Below, in pieces: positions 15,611-24,653 of a DNA stretch of 64,000 nt. The position numbers and the translations under genes are program-made. The notes beneath the pieces are model-generated. The model did not search any database and was not told where the DNA came from. It was given only the letters and a program-made list of their open reading frames with translations. The stretch comes from Fulvivirga sp. M361 (GTDB taxonomy: Bacteria > Bacteroidota > Bacteroidia > Cytophagales > Cyclobacteriaceae): positions 1 through 64,000 of the forward strand of contig NZ_VKDC01000031.1 of assembly GCF_007097395.1 (NCBI RefSeq). Reading direction: 5' to 3'. The first letter of the stretch is position 1. Every line of letters begins with the position of its first letter.

Positions 15611-15981
15611 AAATTATATAACAGTCTGATTATTAATGAATTAAATATAATTAAGGAAACCTTTTTGGCAAACGATCTTGCTAAACGGAAATGTCAACTT
15701 GAAAGATGAAACCTTTATTAATATAATATTATTATGTAATCAAATTAGGTTCCGCGCGGTGGAGAATTTGCTAGGGCTGGCTGTTAGGATATCGTTCGCC
15801 CTCTGGATGAAACTTCATCAATGCGAGACCGGAATTTGCTTTAACATAAAATCTTTACCGATATACAACTGCCAACGCACAGGCCCGCCCGAAGTTATAT
15901 ATCTGATTTTATATTAACCATCCGCTGCGCGTCTGGCCGCAAATTCCTAGCGTTTGTTATATAATTTATATTATGTTAAAT
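15601..15981 (+). repeat. Array module E, copy 2; right end of the array
   Basis: Outer arms 15601-15622 and 15957-15976 are inverted and nearly perfect across about 20 bases. The inner pair 15842-15870 with 15893-15916 encloses a 22-base loop with CGCACAGGC, as in E1. Beyond the closing TTATGTTAAATAG (15971-15983) no further module is recognisable, and 15984-16255 holds no gene, so I take this as the array boundary. Confidence 0.7.
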
Positions 15982-16255
15982 AGAATTTCCACACCTTCTC
16001 TCTACTCCATTAATCAATCTACACCCAAACACCCCTCTCCGCTCAAATCTCTTGCCTCTCAAGCGCTATACAAAACATCCCAAGTCAACACCATGTGTCA
16101 GTCAAGTCACATTTTATTGTCGCTAAAGAGTTATTCCCCATCAATATTTAACCCAAAACTATCCTGAAAATTTATGGAAGAGAAAATACAACTCTTGCTT
16201 TCAAGTGCTTTATTGAATAGCATTACGACAGTCATACCATAAAACTAATACCTCA

Positions 16256-17896
16256 ATGAAAAGTACTGGGATCTATAAAAACTATACTACCTTACTTCTA
16301 TTCGTCACGGGAATATTAACACTTCCTCTCACCGATACCTTTTCCCAGGCAAAACAAACTGAGAACTTACCAAATGTCATAGTTATTTTAGCAGATGACA
16401 TCGGCTACGGTGATCTGGGGTCTTATGGTGGTCTTATACCCACACCTAACATTGATCAGCTGGCCAATGAAGGCATGCGATTTACAGATGCCCACTCTCC
16501 CGCTGCCCTTTGTGCCCCCTCTCGCTTCAGTATGCTCACGGGCAGTTATCCTTACCGATCACATAAAGCTGGCGGTGCATGGAATACAAATACTCCTTCA
16601 ATATTCAGCGACTTAAACAACCACACCAAGGTTGGTCATCATATAACCGTAGCAGAAGTTATGCAGCAAGCCGGGTATAGAACGGCCTTTTTTGGCAAGT
16701 CACACTTGGGTGGAGACATCCGGGATAAAAATGGAGAAATTATCAGACAACAAGATAATATCCATCTCATGGATTTCAGCAAAGGGGTTCACAATTCAAT
16801 CAATGAATACGGTTTTGATTACTCGTATTCCTTACCCAGCGGCATTCAACATGCGCCATTTGCCTTTTTCGAAAATGGGATTTATACACCTTTCGATCCG
16901 ACCAGACCCGCTGACAATCGTAGCACTAAAATGTGGGCAAACGGCCGATACGAAATGGGGAAAAACGGTATATCTGAAATTGTTGAACATCCAAAAGAAA
17001 CAGGCATTGGTGACGTAGACTATAATTCCAGCCAAACAGGCATCATGCTGGTGAATAAAGCTTTCAATTTCATCGACAATCACTTAGCCAAAAACAGAAT
17101 TGAACAACAAGACCGGCCATTTCTGCTTTACTTTGCATCTCAAGCCATCCATGTTCCTCACACCCCGCCAAAAGATTTTGATGGAGACCCCACAGAACTG
17201 GATGATCCCGTGGAAGATATGACTGGCGGAAGCACAAGTGATGTTGTTTATGAATTAGATGTGCAGGTAGGTAAGTTATTGAAAAAGCTGAAAGAAGAAG
17301 GGTTATCAGAAAATACCATTGTTATCTTTACCAGCGACAACGGAGCGCTATGGCCAAAGGTCTGTGATTATGGCGTTGAAGGCCATGATAATAATGGCCC
17401 GTTAACAGGCTATAAAGCTTCAATATATGAAGGAGGTCATCGTGTACCTTTTATTGTCAAATGGCCGGGGACTGTTAAACCATTATCCGTTTCCCATGAA
17501 CCGATACTGATCCATGATTGGGTGGCTACTATATATGAATTGACTGAGCAAAATATGGCGGAAGATCAAGCGATGGATTGTACCTCACTCATGCCACTAC
17601 TAACAGGAAGGCATAAGAAAGATACACCGTTGCATCCTTTTTTACTCTACCAGGCTGGCCATTCCAAAGATGGTGCCATAAGGGAAGGAAGCTGGGTATT
17701 GACTGTTGACAGGAATAACAAAGCCACAGAGTTGTACAACCTGGACCATGACCTGCAGCAGGAAAAAAACCTCATTGATGATCCTGTTCATCAGGAGATG
17801 ATAAAGCGTCTGCATGAAAAATTCCTGGAATACAACGACCATAACGATAAAACCAGAGAGCCAAGAACTACCCGGGCATATCGTGTAACCCCTTAA
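16256..17896 (+). CDS. Secreted sulfatase (arylsulfatase-like, family S1)
   Basis: 546 residues with an N-terminal signal segment (about 1-31, ending TDTFSQA). VIVILADDIGYGDLGSYG gives the metal-binding Asp pair (D47, D48). C86-APSR within the LCAPSRFSMLTG signature is the cysteine converted to formylglycine by the anaerobic or aerobic maturase. Later GKSHLGG and FTSDNGALW complete the active site. It hydrolyses sulfate esters, probably of a polysaccharide or glycoside in the periplasm. The substrate cannot be deduced. First core gene after the array. Convergent with the permease gene that follows. Confidence 0.92.
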   Translation: MKSTGIYKNYTTLLLFVTGILTLPLTDTFSQAKQTENLPNVIVILADDIGYGDLGSYGGLIPTPNIDQLANEGMRFTDAHSPAALCAPSRFSMLTGSYPYRSHKAGGAWNTNTPSIFSDLNNHTKVGHHITVAEVMQQAGYRTAFFGKSHLGGDIRDKNGEIIRQQDNIHLMDFSKGVHNSINEYGFDYSYSLPSGIQHAPFAFFENGIYTPFDPTRPADNRSTKMWANGRYEMGKNGISEIVEHPKETGIGDVDYNSSQTGIMLVNKAFNFIDNHLAKNRIEQQDRPFLLYFASQAIHVPHTPPKDFDGDPTELDDPVEDMTGGSTSDVVYELDVQVGKLLKKLKEEGLSENTIVIFTSDNGALWPKVCDYGVEGHDNNGPLTGYKASIYEGGHRVPFIVKWPGTVKPLSVSHEPILIHDWVATIYELTEQNMAEDQAMDCTSLMPLLTGRHKKDTPLHPFLLYQAGHSKDGAIREGSWVLTVDRNNKATELYNLDHDLQQEKNLIDDPVHQEMIKRLHEKFLEYNDHNDKTREPRTTRAYRVTP

Positions 17897-17932
17897 AAAC
17901 CTCCTTTCACCTCACCCTCTGTGAGAACAGTA

Positions 17933-20596
17933 TTACTCACTCCTCAAAGTATCCACCGGATTGGAAACAGCCGCCTTCATAATTTCAGCCCCCACTGTCA
18001 TAATAGCAAACACCAACGCGAGTAACCCACCGATAATAAATGTCAACGGCTGCATAGTGGTTTTATAAGGAAAAGCTTCCAGCCACTCTTGCATACCATA
18101 ATAACTCACCGGCGCAGCCAATGCGATCCCTATGATCACAAGTATGGCAAATCGCTTTGTGAACATGTACATAACACTATTCACCGACGCTCCCAACACC
18201 TTACGAATACCGATCTCTTTAGTGCTTTGTTCAATGGTGAACGAAGATAAACCATAGAGTCCCAGCATAGCGATGAAGATGGCAAGCCCTGAAAAATATG
18301 TGATGAGCTCTCCCAGTTTTTCCTCCGCCTGGTACTGTTCATTGAAGCGTTCTCCAATGGTGTAATAGTCAAACAAATATCCGGGACGTAAATGGGTCCA
18401 TTCTTCTTCCAGGTAGCTCAGCGTTTGTTGTTCATAGCCTTCCTTTACTTTAACGATAATGTTATTACCTCTGCCCTGCGTAACTACAAATACTATAGGA
18501 GCAATATTCTGGTGTAGCGATTCAAAGTGAAAATTATCTGTCACACCTATTACATATCCTTTACGGCCTCCATAATTAAACTTTTTACCTATCGCCTCTT
18601 CCGGTGTTCGCCAACCCAGCCCATCTACCGCTGCTTTATTCAAAATAAACGCTTCACTCGAATCACTGGAGAGCTCAGGATCAAAATTCCTTCCTGCCAA
18701 AAACTGTACGCTTAGTGTATTCAAGTAGTTATGGTCTACATGAACATCGGCTATTCTAAAGCCTATTTGTTTCATTTCACCGTCCACCTCAGCGGTCCCT
18801 CCCTGTGAATCCAGTAACCTTCCCGAAGGCACCCGACTTGTAAGTGTGACCTCTGCAATACCCGGTTGCTTGGCCAGGCGATCTTTAACTACCTGGAAGT
18901 TATTATATATTTCGTCATTGGATGGTAGCACCACCATGTTCTCTTTATCAAACCCTAGCGCTTTGGTCTTCATATAGTCGATCTGATCTCCTATTATTCC
19001 TACCCCGATGATCAAACAGATCGATATAAAAAACTGAAATACGACAAGTGCGGATCGCAGATTTACTTTTTTGCCTGCTCCTGTCAGTTTGCTTCCTTTC
19101 AGCACTTTAGCAGGTTGAAAAGCCGACAGAAAAAATGCGGGATAACTACCCGCTATCAGCCCTACTATCAGGGTCACTGCTAACACCAACATGGCTAAGA
19201 AAGACAGATCCATCGTTTGTAATACCAACTCTTTATCAGCGAAATTATTAAACCAAGGCAATACCATGATTACCAATCCAATAGCTAGCAGTGATGAAAT
19301 TAAAGCTACAAGTATGGATTCTGCTACAAACTGCCAGATCAATGATGAGCGGTTAGCCCCCATTACTTTCCTCACCCCCACCTCTTTAGCTCTTTTCATA
19401 GACCGGGCAGTGGACAAGTTCATAAAATTGATACAGGCTATGACGAGTATAAACAAGGCTATGATGATATAGGCGTAGATATATTTTATGTCACCATTGG
19501 CCTCAATTTCCGAATCGAGGTGAGAATGCAAATGAATATCGGCCAAAGGCATTAAGTGCAATTTGTTGGTGGTGGAAGCCGGCTGCCCATTACTGTTTTC
19601 TCCCAGGTGTTTATCTATAAAGCCAGGGAGCTGCGTTTCAAAATTAGTCACATTGTACCCTTCAGGAAACAACAGGAATGTAGAGTAGTTATTACTTCCC
19701 CAACGGCGCATCATTACTTCACGCCCCATAAAGTTTTCCACCGTCACGAATGACGCCAGCATATCATACCTGAAATGAGAGTTTTGAGGTGTGTCCTCGA
19801 TGATGCCGGTGATTTTCATTTCTTGTGACATACCAAAGTTGTTGTAAGTGATCATCTTTCCCAATGGATCCTCTTCTTCGAAATATTTACGCGCTGAACT
19901 TTCGGAGAGAACAATAGTATTAGGTTCTGTTAAAGCCGTTTTTCGATCTCCCTTTAACAGCTTCCACGAGAAAATTTCAAATACATTCCCTTCTGCAAAG
20001 AATAACCGCTCCTCTTCAAACTTTTTATCACCATTTTGCATCAGAGGACCACCTCCTGTCAGAAGCCGTACGACCTGTTCAACTTCACCTTCAAAATCGT
20101 TTGCTATCAAGGGGCCAAAAGGAGGAGCTACATGCCCCAGGTGAAGGTTTGATTCACCATTCTCGTTTAACCATTCACGTGACAAGCGATATATCCTGTC
20201 TGATTTTTCATGATATCGGTCGTAGCTCAGTTCATGATGAATATAAATGGAAATAAGAATGGTAGCAGCCATACCTATAGCAAGCCCCAGTATGTTGATG
20301 AAAGAATACATCTTTTGGGTCAGCATGGTGCGAATGGCTATTTTGAAGTAATTAGAAATCATGTCTATGTTGTTTGAGTTTATCGTATGGTTTTTGACTT
20401 TTCTTATGACCGAAGGACGCAACATAAGTATCACTTCCTTCCTGTAGAGATTGCATGCCTTTTTTGTGCCGTAAATTTTAATGTTTTTATAGTATGACTC
20501 TTCCAGGTCCCCCTGTAGTTCTTCATAGTACTCATCGGCACAAAACCACGCAAAGTATTTCGTTAATAGCTCAGGAGGCCCGTTACGTTGCTTCAT
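17933..20596 (-). CDS. MacB/FtsX-type ABC transporter permease with N-terminal prefix domain
   Basis: 887 residues from ATG 20596, which overlaps the PadR stop by 4 bases (ATGA); an earlier Met (20635) lies inside the PadR gene. The N-terminal ~70 residues (PPELLTKYFAWFCADEYYEE-type) form the prefix domain found on Bacteroidota permeases linked to PadR. After it come two FtsX-like units, each with a periplasmic MacB core domain and membrane helices, with RAKEVGVRKVMGA and TKEIGIRKVLGA motifs at the permease loops. No ATPase gene is adjacent. Possible antimicrobial-peptide or lipoprotein export. Substrate unknown. Confidence 0.88.
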   Translation of the reverse strand: MKQRNGPPELLTKYFAWFCADEYYEELQGDLEESYYKNIKIYGTKKACNLYRKEVILMLRPSVIRKVKNHTINSNNIDMISNYFKIAIRTMLTQKMYSFINILGLAIGMAATILISIYIHHELSYDRYHEKSDRIYRLSREWLNENGESNLHLGHVAPPFGPLIANDFEGEVEQVVRLLTGGGPLMQNGDKKFEEERLFFAEGNVFEIFSWKLLKGDRKTALTEPNTIVLSESSARKYFEEEDPLGKMITYNNFGMSQEMKITGIIEDTPQNSHFRYDMLASFVTVENFMGREVMMRRWGSNNYSTFLLFPEGYNVTNFETQLPGFIDKHLGENSNGQPASTTNKLHLMPLADIHLHSHLDSEIEANGDIKYIYAYIIIALFILVIACINFMNLSTARSMKRAKEVGVRKVMGANRSSLIWQFVAESILVALISSLLAIGLVIMVLPWFNNFADKELVLQTMDLSFLAMLVLAVTLIVGLIAGSYPAFFLSAFQPAKVLKGSKLTGAGKKVNLRSALVVFQFFISICLIIGVGIIGDQIDYMKTKALGFDKENMVVLPSNDEIYNNFQVVKDRLAKQPGIAEVTLTSRVPSGRLLDSQGGTAEVDGEMKQIGFRIADVHVDHNYLNTLSVQFLAGRNFDPELSSDSSEAFILNKAAVDGLGWRTPEEAIGKKFNYGGRKGYVIGVTDNFHFESLHQNIAPIVFVVTQGRGNNIIVKVKEGYEQQTLSYLEEEWTHLRPGYLFDYYTIGERFNEQYQAEEKLGELITYFSGLAIFIAMLGLYGLSSFTIEQSTKEIGIRKVLGASVNSVMYMFTKRFAILVIIGIALAAPVSYYGMQEWLEAFPYKTTMQPLTFIIGGLLALVFAIMTVGAEIMKAAVSNPVDTLRSE

Positions 20597-20928
20597 ATAG
20601 TAATATTCAGGGCCCAGCCGGGTACTTTCTGCCATAGTTGCTGCCGTAGCAGTCTTACTTCACGTAACGTATCTTTTCCAAGGTTAGTGACCAGGTACAG
20701 CCGCTTCCTTCTTCCGCCACGTTCGCGGGTAGCTTCACCCATTTTAGAAGTTAAAAAACCCTTTTCCACCAGACGTGTCAGTGCAGTATGTAACGCTCCC
20801 CTACTGATGACACGTTTCATTTCATGCTGGATCTCTTCCTGGATACGTACCCCATAAGCCTCTTCACCAAGAATAAGTACCGATAGTAATACTACCTCTT
20901 GAAATTCACCTAAATAAGTACCTTTCAT
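20593..20928 (-). CDS. PadR-family transcriptional regulator
   Basis: 111 residues, a single winged-helix domain. YLGEFQEVVLLSVLILGEEA and GVRIQEEIQHEMKRVISRGA, then LHTALTRLVEKGFLTS and the wing GERRRKRLYLVT-like region, match PadR. It is the first gene of the operon with the permease (4-base overlap) and probably represses it in response to a small toxic ligand. Established for the family are DNA binding and derepression by ligand. The link to this permease rests on context. Confidence 0.9.
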   Translation of the reverse strand: MKGTYLGEFQEVVLLSVLILGEEAYGVRIQEEIQHEMKRVISRGALHTALTRLVEKGFLTSKMGEATRERGGRRKRLYLVTNLGKDTLREVRLLRQQLWQKVPGWALNITI

Positions 20929-21159
20929 AATTTTGTTCGTAACGTAAAGACTATATCTTTCTTAAATGGATGCATTAAGATAATTATTTATTTGTTTCTT
21001 AAATGAAAACTTTAGTAAAAGCTATAACAAAAGATGCTAAAAGGTCATAGATGAGAAGATAGAATCGCGATAATTTAAGGATTAATATCCCGAGGAATTA
21101 AAAACAAAAAAGTCGACAAAACGCTGTAATGAATCAAACTTTACCAGAGTAAACTTTTT

Positions 21160-21807
21160 TCACCTAAAAAGAATAAGGATAGCTCCTAACGCAGTCAGCA
21201 ATAATATCATTTGACGATAGTTGTGTTCCCTGATCAGTTTTACCAATCGGATACCAATGAAAAACCCGACTAAAACGGCGGGATATATCCTAAGACTAAC
21301 CAGTAATGAGTCGTAGGTGATCGTATGCCATACCCAAATATGAAAGGGTAGTTTGAAAAGGTTGATCATGAAAAACAGCCAGGCGGCAGTGCCAATAAAT
21401 TGGTCTTTCGGCAAACGCATCGCCAGGAAGTATATGTTCGAAAATGCACCGGCCAGGTTTCCTACCATAGTGGCGAATCCTGCAGAAAGGCCCATAACAA
21501 TACCAAAACTTCTCGATTGCGGTATTCTCTTACTACTCTTCTCCCACCAGACCATAATAACAACGCTGATCAGGATCACCACTGCCATCCCGTGCCGGAA
21601 CATCTCATCCGACAACACTCCACCACCCCAAACACCCAACAATACACCTGCCGCCATCCAGGGCATCAGTTTTAGCAGGTGGCTCCATTGGGCATGGCGA
21701 TGGTAATACCAAACAGCAATAATATCAGCACCTATCAATATAGGTAACATAATACCTGTAGAGGACTTCGCGCCATAAGCTATTGCCAGTAATGCTACTG
21801 CCAACAT
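21160..21807 (-). CDS. TauE/SafE-family (TSUP) transporter
   Basis: 215 residues from the first ATG, with about six hydrophobic segments. Family members are ~250 residues, and their N-terminal repeat continues upstream here: the frame is open to about 21900 and reads HVIILASLAGIIIGVSKSGI, then KGIA, before the ATG. That is a typical TSUP first helix. No ATG, GTG or TTG gives the full length. An ATT at 21889-21891 sits where homologues start. The protein may therefore use ATT, or have lost its start codon. TSUP proteins move sulfite, sulfonates or other organic anions. Substrate unknown. Confidence 0.75.
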   Translation of the reverse strand: MLAVALLAIAYGAKSSTGIMLPILIGADIIAVWYYHRHAQWSHLLKLMPWMAAGVLLGVWGGGVLSDEMFRHGMAVVILISVVIMVWWEKSSKRIPQSRSFGIVMGLSAGFATMVGNLAGAFSNIYFLAMRLPKDQFIGTAAWLFFMINLFKLPFHIWVWHTITYDSLLVSLRIYPAVLVGFFIGIRLVKLIREHNYRQMILLLTALGAILILFR

Positions 21808-21961
21808 GGCTATCCCTTTAATACCGGATTTGGATACCCCGATAATGATTCCCGCTAATGACGCGAGTATTATAACGTGCCAGTGATGAATGCTGTTATG
21901 ATTTTAATGGAATGCAATGATAGTAAATGATAGGCTGATGCACCGAGACACCGAAAGCTTT

Positions 21962-23065
21962 TTAAGAAAGTACCACACGTTTCTTTTCCGCAGCAGAACG
22001 GTAAATAGCCTCTACTATTCTGATATCTTTTAAACCCTCTTCTCCCGGCACCAGTACGGTCTGATCATTCAAAATGGACAAAGCATCATCGTCCATTTGT
22101 TTTGCCTGCTGATTAGGAATAGATCTATTAAGGAGAATACTGTCACTGGTTTTGCCTCGTATACCTCCGTAGGACTGAAATGGCGCTAATCCATACCACC
22201 CTTCCACACAATTTACATGAAGTTCATTCATTCCTATACCCAGGCTGGTCACACAGCTGGCTTGCGTTCCCCCGGGAAATTCCAGTTCAAAAAAGGTAGT
22301 TTCATCTACTTCATCATATACCTCAGGCCGGTTCGTTTCATGACGGGCTGTAACGGCAAGGGGCTCCATACCTGTTACGTATCGGGTGGCATTTAAGGGG
22401 TAGACTCCCATGTCATACATTGCACCGCCTCCTAAGGCTTTATCTTGTTTCCAATGATTAGTTCTACCGTCGTAATATCCGGCCTCTGCTTTCACGGTAA
22501 GAATATTACCATAAGGCTTTTCTTTTGCCCACTTTATAATCGTTTGAGTATTAGGTTCATGTTGCATACGATAACCTATACTCAGTTTTACCCGATTATC
22601 ACGACAGGCTTTTATTACGGCCTGACACTCAGCAACGGTTCTGGCCATAGGTTTTTCACACCATACATGCTTACCTGCTACTGCTGCCTTAATAGCATAT
22701 TTACTGTGTAAGCCTGTAGGTAATACAATGTATAACACATCTATATCAGGATTATTAGCCACATCAGACATGTTATCATAGTTATATACATTCTTATCCA
22801 ATATACCATAACGCCGCTGCCAAACAGGTATTTTCTCAGGACTACCTGTTACAATCCCCGTGAGCTTGCAATATTTTGTGAGTTGTAGTGCCGGGGCCAG
22901 CAAATCTGTACTGTAGTAACCCAACCCTACGAGGGCCACGCCCAGTGTTTTCTTCGGCTGCGGTAATAAGATATTGGCAAATGACGAACTACTGCGTCCT
23001 AACAATACAAAAGAGCTGACAGCTTTCAATGCCCCGACCATAAACCGGCGTCTGTTCTTGTTCAT
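21962..23065 (-). CDS. Exported Gfo/Idh/MocA-family dehydrogenase
   Basis: 367 residues. The N-terminus NKNRRRFMVGALKAVSSFVL is a twin-arginine type signal, so the folded cofactor-bound enzyme is probably exported to the periplasm. Rossmann motif LGVALVGLGYYSTDLLAPAL at about 41-60. WCEKPMART contains the family EKP motif, whose lysine is catalytic. GGGAMYDMGVYPLNATRYVT is the C-terminal alpha/beta-domain signature. Similar to glucose-fructose oxidoreductases. The sugar substrate is unknown. Directly downstream of the frameshifted rhodanese gene, with a 2-base gap once that frame is restored. Confidence 0.88.
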   Translation of the reverse strand: MNKNRRRFMVGALKAVSSFVLLGRSSSSFANILLPQPKKTLGVALVGLGYYSTDLLAPALQLTKYCKLTGIVTGSPEKIPVWQRRYGILDKNVYNYDNMSDVANNPDIDVLYIVLPTGLHSKYAIKAAVAGKHVWCEKPMARTVAECQAVIKACRDNRVKLSIGYRMQHEPNTQTIIKWAKEKPYGNILTVKAEAGYYDGRTNHWKQDKALGGGAMYDMGVYPLNATRYVTGMEPLAVTARHETNRPEVYDEVDETTFFELEFPGGTQASCVTSLGIGMNELHVNCVEGWYGLAPFQSYGGIRGKTSDSILLNRSIPNQQAKQMDDDALSILNDQTVLVPGEEGLKDIRIVEAIYRSAAEKKRVVLS

Positions 23066-23067
23066 TT

Positions 23068-23467
23068 CTATTGAGTTAAAGGAATACTTGATGTCTTCCA
23101 GGCATTGTAACCGCCTTTCAGGTCATATATCTTTACAAAGCCAAGTGATTTCAACACCTCTGAGGCTTTGGCGCTTTCTCCACCCTATGCGACAGTATAG
23201 TGCAACAGGTGTTTCCCGATCAAAATATTTCATTTTCTTCGTGAAGCTCTTATCGGCAAAATTAATATTCACCGCACCTTTAATAAAGCCTGCCTTATAT
23301 TCACCTGGGGTTCGAACATCTACGAGTAATACATCCTCGTGTTGAATAATTTCGAAAAAGTCAGCCGTTGGCAAAATTTTATGTTCCGCAGTCACTTTTT
23401 CTTCCACCTTCCCACAAGCCATCATTATGAGATATAAAAAACAAAATGCCCAGTGAATTGCCTTCAT
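23068..23467 (-). pseudogene. Rhodanese-like lipoprotein, frameshifted
   Basis: The N-terminus is a lipoprotein signal (FLYLIMMAC-GK, with Cys at about 18). Next comes a rhodanese domain: VLLVDVRTPGEYKAGFIKGA, and active-site loop LYCRIGWR. The frame derails after GWR and stops at 23123. Deleting one base of the A-run opposite 23175-23177 restores SAKASEVLKSLGFVKIYDLK followed by GGYNAWK and a stop at 23068, which is the normal rhodanese ending. The gene is thus either disrupted or mis-sequenced. Upstream partner of the Gfo/Idh gene. Sulfur transfer or persulfide sensing is the family role. Confidence 0.75.
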
Positions 23468-23623
23468 AAATATTACAGCTATACAATAAAGCTAAGGGTA
23501 TTTATCTTAAATTATCAGGAAAAATACACAGACAACATTTTACTGAGGATAAAAACCAGCATCTATGCCCCATACTCTTCAAAAGAGTCAAAAATGAATT
23601 TCCAATGAAAAACAAAATTAGAC

Positions 23624-23655
23624 AAAAAAAGGAGCCCGGTAGTTCACCGGGCTCC
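23624..23655 (-). terminator. Intrinsic terminator of the 23685-24101 gene
   Basis: GGAGCCCGGT (23631-23640) pairs perfectly with ACCGGGCTCC (23646-23655) around AGTTC. On the minus strand the stem is followed by seven U. It lies 30 bases beyond the stop of the minus-strand gene. Confidence 0.85.
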
Positions 23656-23684
23656 TTTCTTCACATTGATTAATGTAAGATGTC

Positions 23685-24101
23685 TTATTCTTTTGATTTG
23701 ACTATGGCGTTATTCACTTTCGCCTGAAGATCACTCAATTGAGCTGAATTGTCTTTTTCTTTAATTTTCATCATACTCTTAATGTAATGATCAGCTGCTT
23801 TTTTGTAGAGCTTGCTTGACATATAATAATCACCTGCTACCTCATGTCCTAAAGCACTCTCTTTGATTGTCAATGATTTGTCCAACCATGTTTTAGCCTC
23901 TGTCAGGTTAACCTGCTTTCTAATACACATATCAGCTGCTTTCGCATAGGACTCCCAATCGTCCGGAGAACAATCTGTAATAATGGATCTTGCTTTTTCA
24001 ACGGTTTTATCTACACGATTGTCTGCATAAGTATTTACAGAAGCTGCGAAGATCATAATAGCCATTGCCAGGATTGAAGATGTTTTTGCTAAATTTTTCA
24101 T
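23685..24101 (-). CDS. Small exported TPR-like protein
   Basis: 138 residues. Signal peptide at about 1-26 (ending SVNTYA). The mature part is all-helical, with Ala-rich AKAADMCIRKQVNLTEAKTW, LDKSLTIKES and GDYYMSSKLYKKAADHYIKS segments typical of degenerate tetratricopeptide repeats. It probably acts as a periplasmic binding or scaffold protein. Partner unknown. Monocistronic: it has its own terminator and a gene-free stretch of about 550 bases upstream. Confidence 0.75.
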   Translation of the reverse strand: MKNLAKTSSILAMAIMIFAASVNTYADNRVDKTVEKARSIITDCSPDDWESYAKAADMCIRKQVNLTEAKTWLDKSLTIKESALGHEVAGDYYMSSKLYKKAADHYIKSMMKIKEKDNSAQLSDLQAKVNNAIVKSKE

Positions 24102-24653
24102 GTTGTTATTTGTTTGACCTAAAATTGTTTGTCATCCTTATGACCAATTTGATGCCAAAAATTTCATTAAATATAATTATCTGATTATCAATTAGTTATG
24201 ATTTTAACAGTGTTCATAATATCCTCTTTGGGTGAATAGTAGTGCACATTATTTGTACGATATCGTTCAGATAACCTTATACAGTGTATTTCGTAATGTG
24301 TTAATCCCGTGTCATTTATCACCTGATATTTCTCCGGATTACCCCCCGGTTCCTCTCTTTTTTATTCAAATAAACTTCAGCTGGAAGATACAAAAATGGC
24401 AATTTCACATTTGATCATCAGTAAGTTACAGACTGATCCCCATGATTATCTAAATAGATATTTATAAGATAAATACCCTAATGTGACTTCATGGAAGTGA
24501 TTGGAAGCACAAGAACAGTTTCAATAACATTCGGCAGGGTTTTTAATCACCTTATCGAAATAAAATCGGTCAATTTCCAGTCAACAAGCTATTGTCCGAA
24601 TATCATTATCACAGCACAGGGGCGGGTTTTGCTTTTTTAGCTGTGATAACGAT
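24102..24653. other. Gene-free interval with a hairpin after the symporter gene
   Basis: No gene is supported here. TTATCACAGC (24606-24615) and GCTGTGATAA (24640-24649) form a perfect 10-base stem directly beyond the symporter stop codon, with a T-run inside the loop. It may end that transcript. The rest is AT-rich and holds presumably the promoter of the small TPR-like gene. Confidence 0.4.

Noticed and set aside
1-15981. Canonical integron cassette array with attC sites
   Set aside because: No integrase is visible, and module edges fit GTTRRRY on one side only (GTTAAAT). The partner boxes read ACATAAC or ATATAAC, not RYYYAAC, and modules are far longer than attC. Kept only as an analogy.
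1-15981. CRISPR array
   Set aside because: The repeats are hundreds of bases long with gene-sized spacers of unequal length.
1-15981. Prophage or conjugative element
   Set aside because: No terminase, portal, capsid, tail, relaxase or T4SS genes are present, and no tRNA attachment site was seen at the right end.
15973-16167. 64-residue plus frame right after module E2
   Set aside because: Ser/Pro/Leu-rich composition, starts within the repeat edge, and has no domain or operon support.
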